This document shows, in pieces, positions 1 to 11,059 of a DNA stretch of 64,000 nt. The stretch's first letter is position 1. The number at the start of each line of letters is the position of its first letter. The stretch lies in the NCBI GenBank assembly GCA_024663395.1, contig JANFAH010000026.1:744001-808000 (forward strand). The letters run 5' to 3'. The translations under genes were made by a program, and so were the position numbers. The stretch is from Pisolithus tinctorius. Lineage: Eukaryota > Basidiomycota > Agaricomycetes > Boletales > Pisolithaceae. The notes beneath the pieces are model-generated. The model did no database searches. It worked only from the letters and a program-made list of their open reading frames with translations, and had not been told where the DNA came from.

Positions 1-156
1 AGTTTTTGTTAACTTTGCTGAGAGGATGAAAGGGTGGGAGACACAATTGCATATGCTCCCATTGCCCCACAGACCCCCAATGCCCTAGCCCCCTTTGATG
101 CCTGACTCATGCCCTTCAATTCTGGAATTAATACTTCCTTATCTGGAAACACCACC

Positions 157-1127
157 TGTCAAGTATGGGATGTCCAGGTTGAGGCTGGACTGGAGACCGA
201 AGCAGGCACAAGACCGAGGGGTCGGGATCAGAAGGGGAGTCGAAGATACAGATGATTGGACTCATTGGACTTAGCGACTGGGAGTACAGTGCTATTCCCT
301 TGCGTGGGTCTCAGTCTGAGTCCGAGGCCAAAGTGGAGTTTTATCAGAGGTAACTTAGTTCATTTCAGACTGAGGTCTACAGGCTGAGTATCTACTAGCT
401 TATATACTAGAAACAACTATAGTATGGAGACTGGTAATGCTGGTCTTGCAAGGATTGCTAAGACGATTGGTAAGACAAGGATTACTAATGTATGACTAAG
501 ATAGCGGAGACTGGGACAGAGTGGACTGGGGACAAGACCGGGAAGGACTTAACCAGAATGACACGCACTGCAAAGCAGTGCTTACCGCTGTAGGAATAGG
601 TAAAAGGAAGTACCTAGAAATAGTAATAGTCAGTGATGGGCGAGTATATTGTGCTCGACCCAAAAGGGAGGTTCTCTCTGGAGAAAGAAGTGTAGTAAAA
701 ATGTAAAAATGCGAACTGAAAACAAATACTTAGCTCTGCCTGACCAATATCTCTTGCCAGTCCTCCTGGCACTTTGGGTACTCCCCAAAGTAATAAATCT
801 AACTTCTAAAACTCGCCAAAATGTGGGGTCTGTGACATGTACTGGTTGTTATGGTAAACTGAACTCGCATGAACACAGCACACATGCTTAGTCAGCAACG
901 TGGCTGCTCGCCACCAAGTCCAGGGGTACAAACACAAAAACAAAGGCAAGAAATAAAACAAGTCCTTCCACCCCTAAACTCCTGACCAAGACGGATTCTC
1001 CTAGGGAACTCAAACTCGTTCCCTACACCATGCTAGACCATCTGGAGACAAGGGGACAGGTGAGGCCAAGGCCAGACTGAGTGAGTGCAAGGCCGAGTCC
1101 AGCCGGGGTCGAGACATGGCTATGACA
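157..1127 (-). mobile_element. Solo LTR, family LTR-1 (TSD CCACC)
   Basis: Read on the minus strand it begins TGTCATAGCC and ends ATACTTGACA, the canonical TG...CA form. It is flanked by a perfect 5-bp duplication CCACC (152-156 and 1128-1132). Without it, repeat X reads continuously, as in the copies at 25.4 and 49.5 kb. A TATA box (TATATAAG) lies on the minus strand. It is a sister of the LTRs at 1926-2452 and 50594-50756. No internal retrotransposon region is present, so LTR-LTR recombination has removed the element. It is ~440 bp longer than its sister because of the block at 589-1027. Confidence 0.9.
589..1027. mobile_element. ~440-bp block inside the LTR, possible MITE
   Basis: This block is absent from the sister LTR at 1926-2452, whose sequence runs on across the gap. 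Its ends are inverted: TGTAGGAA at the left and TTCCCTACA at the right. No clean target duplication is visible (ACCGC versus ACCATGC around it). Insertion of a small non-autonomous element is the favoured reading. A deletion in the sister copy is the alternative. Confidence 0.45.
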
Positions 1128-1925
1128 CCACCCATCTGTCATGCCATCTTTGGATCCAGAGATGTCTCCACTGAGATCTGACTTGCATCGCCACCCCCTA
1201 ATGTGATATCAATGTGCTTACTCAGTTTCTGATTCTATTTGACTCATTCTGTGATATTTTGACTATCCTTGACTTGTTTATTGCCAATACTTACCAATCT
1301 TCTTTACTTGCTTACTTTTCATTTCTTGCTTACTCATCATGATTACTCAGTCCTTACTCATTACTTACCAAGCATTTGTGCCTTGTTTGTCACAAGCTGT
1401 GCTCCCCCCACAGTATATAAACCCCCATGTACTTAGCTACACCCCAAGCAATCCAGAAGTCAGTTCAGCTCTTTCAGTGCATATCTCATTGTCAACAGTT
1501 GAGGCTCATTTGGAAGAGTCTATCTGTCACCATCCATCATCCTTGGTAGTTGAGGCTCCATCAAGGGTCTATCTACCTCTATTCATCATCAGCAGTATCA
1601 TCAGTGCTTAGTCAGCAACCTTTTGCTTAGTCATTCTTCCACTCCTGCATAACTCATCATCAACTTGCACCAGGAGCACATCCTAAAGATCATCATGCCA
1701 GAGTACTTTTGGCTGAATACCTTTACTCTGTTCAGCATCCCCCATTCAATCATCACTCATTCATCTGCTCTTGCATAACTCATCATTGACTTGTGCTGTC
1801 ACACACCAAAGGTGTTTGGTGAGGTAGACATGGATACAGCTGATGAATGGAGATGAAGACTATAGCCCTCATGCAAAGAAGGACAGCCAGAAATGTCAGC
1901 AGTCATCCCTTGCACAAGAATGAGT

Positions 1926-2452
1926 TGTCATAGTCGTGTCCCGACCCCGGCCCGGACTCGGCCTCGCACTCACTCAGTCCGGCCTCGGTCTCGCCTGTCC
2001 CGTTTCTCCAGTTGGTCTAGCGCGGTAGACACTGCTTTGCAGTGTCTGTCACTTCGGTTAAGCTCTGCCCGGTCCCGTCCCCGGTCTACCTGTCCCGGTC
2101 TCCGTTACCTTAGTCATGCATTACTAATACTTGCCTTACCAATCGTCTTAGCAATCTTTGCGAGACCGGCATTACCGGTCTCCGTACTATAGTTACTTCT
2201 GGTATATAAACTCGTAGTTACTCGGCCTGTACTCCTTAGTCTGAAATCAACTAAGTATCTCCTGATAACCCCGCCTCGGCCTCGGACTCGGACTGAGACC
2301 CACGCAAGGGAATAGCACTGTACCTTCAGTCGCTAAGTCCAAGCAGTCCACCCTTCTGTACCTTCGTCTTTATCCCTGACTCCAACCCCTCGGCCTCGCG
2401 CCCGCTTCGGTCTCCGGTCCGGTCTCAACCCGGACAATCCCCGTACTTGACA
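1926..2452 (+). mobile_element. Solo LTR, family LTR-1 (TSD TGAGT), CpG-rich copy
   Basis: It begins TGTCATAGTC and ends GTACTTGACA, with a perfect 5-bp duplication TGAGT (1921-1925 and 2453-2457). A TATA box (TATATAAA, ~2202) is in the plus orientation. It is inserted in repeat X copy B: the sequence on either side joins up as in X copy 2. It keeps many CpG sites (e.g. CTCGGCCTCGCGCCC) that have become TG or CA in the relic at 50594-50756, so it appears to be the youngest LTR-1 here. Confidence 0.92.
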
Positions 2453-2603
2453 TGAGTTGTCAATGCCAAAGGAAAAAGAAGGAAGCAAGTTAAGTGCTGA
2501 TAAAATTCCTAAGTGCCCATGTATGGCATTCCGGTTTTCAACATATCTCCACTGTTTCTGCAGATACCAAAACCATTCACACACTCGCTTGTAGTGCTCA
2601 GCC

Positions 2604-3197
2604 ATGCGATCCTACCTTCCAAAATTGGAGAGGATCTGTGCACTCCACACATTTCTACAGCACTCCCTCCAAAAGATGCTCATTTTGCTAATTCTTCTGA
2701 TATGGCCACCTCCACATCAATCATTTTGCTTGTCCCCTTTGCTAGGGACCATGGCTATGTATATCTACCAGGAGTTCCAACCAGCTTCTGTCCTGAAGCA
2801 TTACATCCTGTCCTCATCTGCCCCCTCTCAGCCCATCCAGCTTGGACAGCATGTTCTTTTTGTCAGTATGACCTCTAGGAGGATGTTCTTTGGTTGCCTC
2901 AGGTCTGTCATTCATTTGGAAAGGTCTTATGTGGTCATTTCAGTGTCTCCAGTCCAAGAAGCATATGGATCCTTCCTCCCTGCTCCCTGCAATGTCTTCA
3001 TACCAGTCTCATCCATCATTCTTCCAAAATTGCAACAGCTACAGTATAATCTACTGTTCTCCACTCTCCCTGATCACATTCATGATGAGTATGATGCACA
3101 TCTTGCCTCCTTATTGCAAGACACAGCAGAAGACACTCCCCCTTCATCCTCTCTTCCAACAGAGCCTCATTCACAAAGTTTTTATTTGCTTCACTGA
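2604..3197 (+). CDS. ORF carried by repeat X (copy B), unknown protein
   Basis: An open frame of ~197 codons. The same frame is open in X copy 2 (25569-26126, minus) and partly open in copy 3 (49851-50267, minus), and the protein is conserved among them. Shared blocks include LVSMTSRR, ERSYVVISVSP, LPAPC and DHIHDEYD, so the frame was selected as protein rather than arising by chance. The true start is unsure: copy B has an ATG at 2604, whereas copy 2 starts a little differently. There is no recognisable catalytic motif, signal peptide or zinc finger. It ends just upstream of a G-rich stretch and the putative promoter of the repeat. I do not recognise the family. A transposon-encoded accessory protein is the simplest guess. 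Confidence 0.5.
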   Translation: MRSYLPKLERICALHTFLQHSLQKMLILLILLIWPPPHQSFCLSPLLGTMAMYIYQEFQPASVLKHYILSSSAPSQPIQLGQHVLFVSMTSRRMFFGCLRSVIHLERSYVVISVSPVQEAYGSFLPAPCNVFIPVSSIILPKLQQLQYNLLFSTLPDHIHDEYDAHLASLLQDTAEDTPPSSSLPTEPHSQSFYLLH

Positions 3198-4135
3198 GAG
3201 GATGGTTTGGGGGGGCAAGTTGTGATCCCCTATGCTCCGGTCACCCCACAGACCCCCAAAGCTTGACCCCTGTTGACATCTGACTCACCCTGTCCACTTT
3301 TGGATGTACTATATTGGCATCAGATCAGTGCTGCCTCTCTGTCATCCCACTTTGGCACAGAGGCAATCTCTTTGAGATGTGACATGCACAGCCTCCACCT
3401 AATGTGATTCCAGTGCGCTTTCCCAGTTCCTGACATTACTTGACTCATACTTTGACATTCTTGCTGTCTTTGACTCACCTATTGCCAATACTTACCAATC
3501 TTTTGACCTTGCTTACTGATTCTTCGCATTTTGGCTTAATTATCCTTACCAATGCTTACCAATGCTTTCTAAGACGATTACCCATTGCTTACATTCCTTA
3601 CTCATCAGTTACCAATCACTTACCAAGCATTTGCACCTTGTTTTCCATAGGCAATGCCCCTGTACTGTATATGAATCACAGTACTTAGATAGCTGAATAA
3701 GAAGAAGACATCAGAGAGCCCCTCTTGCTTGAATTTTATCAACACTCAGTAAATCATTCATCAGTTTCAATGGTTGAGGCTTTATTAAGAGTCCAACTAT
3801 CATCTACTTCACTTATTATTGTCCATGATGAATCTCCTTCACTCCAAGCCCTTCCTGAGCTCAGTGCAGCCTAGGACATCGAATTAGGTCATCATCCGTC
3901 CTTCTGTAGGCTGACAGCAGTCTACCCCATCACAATCTATCGCATTCTTGCTCCCTCTTCATCAGGAGCACCCCCAACCTTCAGCACTCATCTTTGAGTG
4001 TTGTAGTTCACAAAAACCCTCCCAAATCAAAGGTTCTACCATCTAGGTACCACATAGGCACACCATGACTCACTCTATTTGTCTTTTGTGTTGGTTTTGG
4101 TTGGTTTTCACCACTGAACCTCACTTTGACTCACA

Positions 4136-4486
4136 CTGCACAAGTGCATGGACAGCTCTTGCAAGAGCTACAAGGGGATCCTCTTGTGGCTCAGCCAGGT
4201 CTTCAGGGATATCCCTGTCAACACTGCCCCTGCCATTGGGATCACCATCAGGATAATCAGGGTCAGGGTCAGGTCCATCATCTTGATTATGAGAGGACAG
4301 AGTATGGAAGGTTGTTGGGTGGAGGTCAGAGTGACCAGCCTGTAAAGCACTTTCACCTTCAGTGCAAGAGTGGCATGGAGCAGAGAAGGATTGCAACTGT
4401 TTGACAATGGAAGGGAGATGTGCATTGGCTAGCGCTACAGCAAGGTTCTCAGTGACCTCTCTTTGGGATTGAGCTTGAGTTCTCAT
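4136..4486 (-). pseudogene. Gypsy gag N-terminal fragment
   Basis: Minus-strand frame of ~115 codons: MRTQAQSQREVTEN, then a Gln/Ser-rich stretch, then an acidic Pro-Asp run (DDGPDPDPDYPDGD) and PLVALARAVHALVQ. Acidic Asp-Pro tracts followed by a conserved leucine/alanine helix are typical of the start of Gag in Agaricomycete Gypsy elements. It lies immediately downstream, on the same strand, of the LTR at 4547-5258, as gag should relative to a 5' LTR. It is cut off at 4135/4136 by the end of repeat X, so capsid, zinc knuckle and pol are all missing. Confidence 0.6.
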
Positions 4487-4546
4487 AATAGTGTAAGTTT
4501 TTCAGAGGACAGAAAATGAGATCATAAAGTGTGAGTACAAATATAC

Positions 4547-5258
4547 TGTCAAGTCTGGGCCTACTCTGACCAACTCCAATGCTAAACAAGGTCTAGAGAG
4601 TGGTTCAGAAGCAAGTCCAACACGAAAGAACAGAACTCTGACTGGCAGAGTGGTGGCAGGAATGAAGTCTGCTGAAGCAAAGGCAGAGCAGAGTGAGGGC
4701 ATCAGGTTTAGCTCATGCACTACCCCCTTGCACAATCTCAGCCCTTGTATTTCAGAGGGAGAGTACAGATAGAGAGTTGGAGGTAACTCCAACAGACAGA
4801 AGACAGAGACAGAAGAAGTGGGAACTAAGTTGATATTCATACTGAGGAATGGCAGAGTATGATACATGCTTTTATACTACTACAGAGGTACAGTAACTGG
4901 AGTCAGAACTGACATATGGAGACCCAGAAACTTTCAAGTAAAACTTCCTAGACAATGAATGAAGGGTAGATGGAGGACATACGAATGGGTAACATAGAAC
5001 ATCCAGGAAAGGAAACAGTCCAGGCACTGGACCATGCAGTGTGTGTGCTGTCAGGGAGAAGTCTCAAGGTAGTCACATGACCCCTCAGAGAATGGTCTGC
5101 TCAGTCTGGTAGGAGAGCAACACAAGTCCAACAGTAGTCAGAGCAGAGATGGTTCACAACTGACAGAAGTTGGGTGGAGTGGGTGTGGAGTGAGTAAATG
5201 AGCAGCAGAAGAGGGTGTGGAGTGAGTAAGGACCCAGAGTGAACACATGGTTATGACA
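4547..5258 (-). mobile_element. Gypsy 5' LTR (minus strand), same family as 19856-20590
   Basis: Read on the minus strand it begins TGTCATAACC and ends GACTTGACA, and it aligns along its whole length with the plus-strand solo LTR at 19856-20590. A TATA-like TATAAAAGC lies on the minus strand (~4868). No target duplication is visible (TATAC versus ATCCA), as expected if this is one end of a truncated element whose gag follows at 4486-4136. It sits inside a remnant of a GTPase-like gene. Confidence 0.75.
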
Positions 5259-5453
5259 ATCCATCACAAATTTCTTCTTCATGTCAAACTGCTTTTCACT
5301 TCCAGCCTCAACTCCATGTGAATCATGGAATACAAAACATGGATTACTCTGAAAGATCAGCTCATCCTCAATGTTGTGGTAGCCACACTGGGTACAATCA
5401 ACAGTATGTTGCTCAACTGTCCACACAAACCTTACTGTTAATGAACCCTGCAT
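5259..5453 (-). pseudogene. P-loop GTPase gene fragment (G3 region)
   Basis: Minus-strand frame with IEDELIFQSN followed by FVFHDSHGVEAGSEKQ. This resembles the switch-II/G3 segment (FHDSxGxEAG) of a large, poorly characterised P-loop GTPase family in Agaricomycetes. The P-loop (GxxxxGKS), which should lie upstream, is not found before ~5.8 kb, and the downstream part is cut off by the LTR beginning at 5258. The piece is therefore a broken fragment. The family assignment rests on one short motif block. Confidence 0.45.
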
Positions 5454-5814
5454 TGATTTGAGCAGAGGATATTCAGTTCAACGCATTTCATGCAAGCTTC
5501 AAGTTGAGGTCCCCTTCATCGTTGCTACAATCCACCTTGCTACCTATCATCTTCCCCCTTCACTGTCTCCTAGGTCAGCTGGTGCCCAGTGGGTGTCAAA
5601 TGACAGGTTTTGCAGTTGAGAAAGCATAAAATTCATCCAAAAGCTCCTCTGACTGCTCCATTCAGGCCATCTTGAGAAGGCAGCCTCCCTAGCAACATGC
5701 TAGCGCTGTACACTCAAGGACTGGCTGGACAATTACACAGGCACTAAGAAATTCCACAGGATTCGATCTCATTCCCCTCAACCATCCCTCCATCGAGGAT
5801 GTACCCCCTCAAGC
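5454..5814. other. No recognisable gene
   Basis: About 360 bp between the GTPase fragment and the next solo LTR. I see no coding or repeat signature. It ends with CAAGC, the left target-site copy of that LTR. Confidence 0.5.
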
Positions 5815-6618
5815 TGTCATGACCATGACACTGACATAAGCCCCTGACACCTACTCCACCCTCTTCCAACATGTTCCCATGCTTCTCCACCCTCTTCTGA
5901 CACATTCCCATGCTCCTTTGACCCTCCTGACACATCTCCACACCTCTCTGAGGTCCCCTGTCCATGTTCCAACCAACTCCACTCAACTCCACCCTCAGGC
6001 TGGTCACATGGAGGCCAGACCTTCATCTGTGCCTCCTCCAAGGCCTTGGTCAGCTCAGTGGGCTGTCAGACTTGCAGCCCTGCATTCCAGATAGGGTTCT
6101 GCCCTCATGTCAGTTTTTCTCCATTCTTCTGCTCCTTTGGTATTTACCCTCTCTCCCTTGTTGGAGTAGTTTCCTTGTCTCAGTTAAGGTCCCCATCATC
6201 CCTACCCTCTATCCCTTGTGTCAGAGGGACTGCTAACCTGTTATACACTTATTGGTTTGCATTCTACACTGCACCACCCTTGACCTACATCATATATAAG
6301 GCCATGTAGTACTCCAATGTAATCAGTACAAATATCAAATAAAGTCCCCACTTCTGACTCCCTCTGAGTCTGCTCCACCTCTGAAATATGAGGGCTGAGC
6401 TCACACAAGGGGGCAGTGCACTAGCTGAACCCAATGCCCTCTCATCTGACCTCTGACTCCAACCTCTGCCTCTGAAACTCTCCCCCATACCCCTCTGCTC
6501 ACTGTTCATTGAATATCTCACCACCCAGTGGTTGGATTCACTTTGGACTTTGACTGCTGTACTCCACAGCCCCAACCCACTCCTACTCTGCCCTAAGGGG
6601 TGTTGTGTGACCTTGACA
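5815..6618 (+). mobile_element. Solo LTR (TSD CAAGC)
   Basis: It begins TGTCATGACC and ends GACCTTGACA, flanked by a perfect 5-bp duplication CAAGC (5810-5814 and 6619-6623). A TATA box (ATATATAAGG, ~6293) and the downstream motif CACACAAGGG are shared in layout with the LTRs at 19856 and 49006. This makes it a member of the same Gypsy LTR superfamily but a separate family. No internal region remains. Confidence 0.9.
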
Positions 6619-6623
6619 CAAGC

Positions 6624-8366
6624 CCTTCATCCACTGAATTTGTGACTTCCTCTTCAGGAACCAGGATGCTCTTATGTGGCTGGGAGGTAATATAGAATGC
6701 AATGCTTGGAACCAAAGTCTCTTCTGCCTGCTGGCCTGAATGCTGAGTTGTTACCAATTGTATCTTGAGTGGGCCAAACTATACTCTGCAAAAACTGCAA
6801 GCAATGGATCCTAGGCTTCATTTACCTCCATTCTCTGCATTACAGCCCAGCCATCCTTGAATTATCTACACAGAGCCTGTCAGCAAACCACACAATTAAC
6901 AAAGTTATGAGTATCTCAGTGTATGAAGTAGTCACTATATTGGTACCTAACAAAGTTATGAGTATCTACACTATGTCAGTACCAAGTAAATGAATGTAAG
7001 TATAGGTATGCTCACCTCAGTGTACAAAGTAGTCACTGAGGTGGAAAAGAACAGTGCAGAAAATTTATAGTACCATAATTAGTAAGTGTAGTGACATCAG
7101 AATTTAATTCTGAGGGTTGGGGAGAAACTCTGAGCCCTCTGGGCAAAACTCTGAGAGGCTACCATAACTCTGGAATGCATTCTTGACAACAATACCAAGG
7201 ACTGTTTCCATATCATATGAGTTTCTAGTGTAAATGGTGTGTCACAATTGAAGCAACACTGTGATTCATCACCCATACCCACATACCCTCTCAACCATAT
7301 GCATCTGTCCATCTATTTTTCACACTCTAACTCTCATTCAGGGTTGCAGTCAACAGTGCAATACATAAAGTACATGTGTAGCCCATGAAGATACCTAAAT
7401 AATGGGTCATGCTTCAAGTGTAGTGTCCCAGAAGCAGATGGTCCTATTTTCCATGTCTAGAGCACTCCAGAATTTCTTCAGTCCACCAACCAGCACTCTC
7501 TGAAGGTTCGGATACCCCTATCCAGTCTCTGTTATCCTCGGGTTATCGCTGGCAACTTGGGATACATACTGCACAACCTATGGGGATGCATACAGGATGA
7601 TTGTTCATCATGTGATACAACTCTACATGACTGTGTGTTCAACTCATCCCCAATGCCCAGCATTGGGTGTCATCAGGCAGCAAGGCCAAAGGGAACCCCT
7701 GGCAGACAAGTCATTTGGCTCCAACTTATGTCTCTTCAATAGTTACTGATGTCTTTTCCACCATTGGCATTGACCACACCCACAGATACGATCAGATATT
7801 GATGTTAGAAAATGCCTGACACATGGGCCACCTTAGTTTGATAGTAGTTTGCAGCAGATGAATTTGCCATTCCAGACAGTATACTACAATACATGACCTA
7901 GAATGAGTGTATTATGTAACAAGAAGCAATGGTCAATCCAAATGATATCCTTCTGCCTTTCCAGAAACAACACTGGGGCCTGTCCTCTGCCCAGCATCAG
8001 CAAATTCACAAAATACTAATTCTACTATTGACATACTATTTACAACTCTTTCCAACTATTCTCACTTTTCTTACTCATCACACTATTTATTGAAGTCAAA
8101 AAGTCAAAAAAGTTACAAGGGTGCATGGTGCTATCTGTTTATATATATACACCAAGTAGCACATGCAATCATGCTGTGCAGGTGTAGGTGGACATGAGTG
8201 TGGGTGTGCACACAGAGGCTTCAAGCTGTTTGCCAGCAAAGATGAGGCACTGCTGGTCTGGGGGAATGCTGTGTGGCATGTCAGTGGGCAAACTCCCAAA
8301 ATTTGCAGCTCCCATGCACCACCACCTGCAAATTTTCCAGAATAAACTGACTTTTTTGAGGCACTT
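6624..8366. other. Unassigned sequence
   Basis: No convincing gene. A short phrase (AACAAAGTTATGAGTATCT) occurs twice, 52 bp apart, at ~6897 and ~6949. The rest is AT-rich, low in CpG and without long conserved frames. It is probably old repeat debris. Confidence 0.5.
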
Positions 8367-8401
8367 GTTGTGATTACAAATCACTGATTTGTAATCACAA
8401 C
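8367..8401. repeat. Perfect 17-bp inverted repeat (hairpin)
   Basis: Arms 8367-8383 and 8385-8401 are exact reverse complements (GTTGTGATTACAAATCA) around a single C. A perfect 35-bp palindrome is unlikely by chance. It may be the fused termini of a DNA transposon or a terminator-like hairpin. Confidence 0.85.
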
Positions 8402-8692
8402 ACTTTGAAAATTGTCAAAGTCCCACCACATATGTTACATTGCAATGCCATCAACAATGACAGCCATGACAGGTGAGCACCCTCTGTTGCACAGACCCAA
8501 CTAACACTCTCACCCTCAGTGCTGTTGACATCCATGATGTCTGCCCCCATCCCCAGCATCCATGCCAGCAACTTTTCTTTTTTTGTCTGCAGCATCCTGA
8601 CAACAACAGTAAGTAATTTTTATCTTTCTTTCTTTACCCCCACAACATCCTGACAATGACAGCATCAGTCACTGTCAGTGGAGAACAGCACC

Positions 8693-9310
8693 TTGATTTC
8701 TGTGGCAAGGTCCACCCTTGAAGTCCTGTGATTGTATCTCATGCATTTCCCCACTGCTTCTCTTGCTTTTTGGACAGCTTGCTCTCCTGACTAGTCCATC
8801 TTCATGGATGCCTTGTTCATCTAATTCCATCCAACAGTTGTCAAGATATCTCAATTTCTGTGGCAAGGACCACCCTCAAAGTCCTGCGATCATATCTCAT
8901 GTGTCTCACCACTGCTTCTCTTGCTTTTTGGATGGCTTGCCATCTCGATGGATGCCTCATTCATCTAATTCTGTCCTGTGGCTGTCAAGATATCTCAATT
9001 TCTGTGGCAAGGTCCACTCTCAAAGTCCTGTGATCATATCTTGTGCATCTAACCACTGCTTCTCTCGCTTTTGAATGGCTTGCTCTCCCAACTAGTCTGT
9101 CTCAAGGGATGCCTCGTTCACCTAATTCCATCCAGCAGTTGTCGAGATATCTTGATTTCTGTGGCAAGGTTCACCCTCAAAGTCCTGTAATCATATCTCA
9201 TGTGTCTCATCACCATTTCTCTCACTTTTTGGGTGGATTGCTCCATTGACTAATCTGTCTCTAGGGATGGCTCATTCATCCAACTCCATCCAGTGGTTGT
9301 TGAGATATTC
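8693..9310. repeat. Tandem repeat, ~144-159 bp unit, about four copies
   Basis: The phrase ATTTCTGTGGCAAGG recurs at ~8695, 8854, 8998 and 9155. The material between copies is similar (CCACTGCTTCTCTTGC, TCAAGATATCT). Units differ by point changes and small indels, so the array is old. Open frames across it come from the repeat and are not taken as genes. Confidence 0.85.
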
Positions 9311-9905
9311 CCAAGTTTTGTAGCTGCTCTTTCTCAACTTGTCAATGGGGCTACTCTCATTTAATTGATTTTGTGCTGCACTTTATCCTGAATACATTGA
9401 TTTCTATTCCCTACCTTTGAGCTAAACAAATGATGTCTGTGAGAAGTTGGATAGTAGAAATAGTGGAGAAAATAGCATAGATAGTTGAAAGATAGTCAAA
9501 AAATAGTGTGGATAGTAAATGAACCTACTAAAATGACTATCCTGTCTTTTATGACTATTTTAGTGCAAATAGTACAAATAGGACATAAATAGTATGAGAA
9601 TAGGACAAAAATAGTAATGTGTGAATTTCCTGATGCATGTCAATTCTTTATTCATCATGACAATTCATATGTAGATCCATCTGTCCTTCTCACAGAATAT
9701 GTCCACCCAAGTTTGAAAGCACATGTTCATGCCACATGTGGAAGTTGTATGACTTTCAGTGTCTGCACCATCATGACATCACCCAAACACCATGCACATG
9801 TGTGATAAGTGTCATCCACAAGGCTAATCAAGGTGTTACATTGCATGATGATCATGGGCTGCAGTACATCAGCAAAACTACAATGTGCTTGATCTGACTT
9901 GATTC
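9311..9905. repeat. Low-complexity ATAGT-rich tract and flank
   Basis: At ~9440-9620 the pentamer ATAGT or AATAGT recurs at irregular short intervals. The rest of this ~600 bp shows no gene. Confidence 0.55.
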
Positions 9906-10825
9906 CAGCTTAATTACTTGGAAATTCCTGTCAAGAGTGTCAAGAGCATTAAGCAGTACCAAGCCAGTAAGCTGAGACACAACAAGCAACACTAGCTTGA
10001 TTTGGGTACTGTTGTGCACCATTTTTTCAGGAGAACACAGCTACAATGATGGCATTCCATAATTAGAATCAAACTCTACACTAATTGATTATGTAAGCAT
10101 GCCATAATGATTGATATGGGTACCATTAGGGTCCATTTTTTAAGCTGAACACAGCTGTGTCCACATTGAATGATGCTCATGCCTGAAATAGAATCAAACT
10201 CCACACAACATGCTTATGTAAACATTACATAATAGTTGATATGGATATCAATAAGGACCATGTTCTGAGCTGAATGCAGCTGTGGCTATTTAAAATGATG
10301 GGTAGGGGATGGATAGGGGTGAATAGGGGACATGTCAATAGAGTGGTTCTTAAAATCACATCCTACCCCCTACTACTTCATTGCTATGTTCACAACTCAT
10401 TTGAATCTGATTATTTTGCTCAGGTATGACCATCATTATCCCTACCTTCATATGTCCTTGCCCCACACCCCTTTCCCTTGCATCCTCACATCTAGTCACA
10501 CCTGCATTCAGCTCAAAAAGTGGTCCTTAATGATACCCATATCAACTATTATGTAATATTTACATAAGCATGTTGTGTGGAGTTTGATTCTATTTCAGGC
10601 ATGAGCATCATTCAATGTGGACACAGCTGTGTTCAGCTTGAAAAATGGACCCTAATGGTACCCATATCAATCATTATGGCATGCTTACATAATCAATTAG
10701 TGTAGAGTTTGATTCTAATTATGTAACGCCATCATTGCGGCTGTGTTCTCCTGAAAAAATGGTGCACAACAGTACCCAAACCAAGCTAGTGTGGCTGTTG
10801 TGTCTCAGCTTACTGGCTTGGTACT

Positions 10826-11050
10826 TCACAGCAGATGCAGTCTAGCTGGAGGTGGGCACTGGGAGATTCAACAAAAGGACATCATATTAGCTACTAGACT
10901 AGTGTAGTGTACTGTATATGCACCTGGGAGATTCAACGAAAGGATGAAGAAACTCCCAGGGCTGCATGGTGAGGGTGTGTATGCTACCAAAAAAGGAAAG
11001 TCAAGTCTACAAGCATGAGTTGCTCACTTCACTAGCAGTACCATTCATCA
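10826..11050 (-). repeat. Copia 3' LTR
   Basis: 225 bp, aligned end to end with 14882-15106. On the minus strand it is preceded by a purine-rich run (GGTGGGAGTGA), the likely polypurine tract. The two LTRs differ at several sites, so the insertion is not very recent. Confidence 0.85.
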
Positions 11051-11059
11051 CTCCCACCT

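Larger units (their letters stand above)
1..1796 (+). repeat. Repeat X, copy A (truncated at both ends)
   Basis: The first ~35 bases are the tail of the ORF seen in the other X copies. They are followed by the LTR-like downstream part, with a TATA box (TATATAAA, 1414-1421). The same sequence recurs in inverted orientation at 24.6-25.6 kb and 49.5-49.7 kb. The far end seen in copies B and 2 (GACTCACA) is missing, because copy B begins directly at 1797. A solo LTR is inserted at 157-1127. The copy runs off the left window edge. Confidence 0.75.
1797..4135 (+). mobile_element. Repeat X, copy B (full length, LTR-like, carries an ORF)
   Basis: It begins TGTCACACACC and ends TTTGACTCACA, matching both ends of copy 2 (24598-26451, inverted). 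Without the nested solo LTR it is ~1.8 kb. The order is a short leader, an ORF (~2.6-3.2 kb), a G-rich run, a TATA-like stretch (CTGTATATGA, ~3665) and ~450 bp to the end. The TG...CA ends and TATA box suggest a long LTR with an ORF in its U3 part, though no PBS or PPT adjoins it. There is no 5-bp duplication, because copy A abuts on the left and a Gypsy gag fragment on the right. Confidence 0.65.

Noticed and set aside
2332..2605. 90-codon minus-strand frame
   Set aside because: It lies mostly in the solo LTR at 1926-2452 and crosses its end and target duplication.
8718..9249. Ser/Leu-rich frames over 8.7-9.25 kb
   Set aside because: The frames lie in a ~150-bp tandem repeat whose unit length varies and breaks the frame between units.
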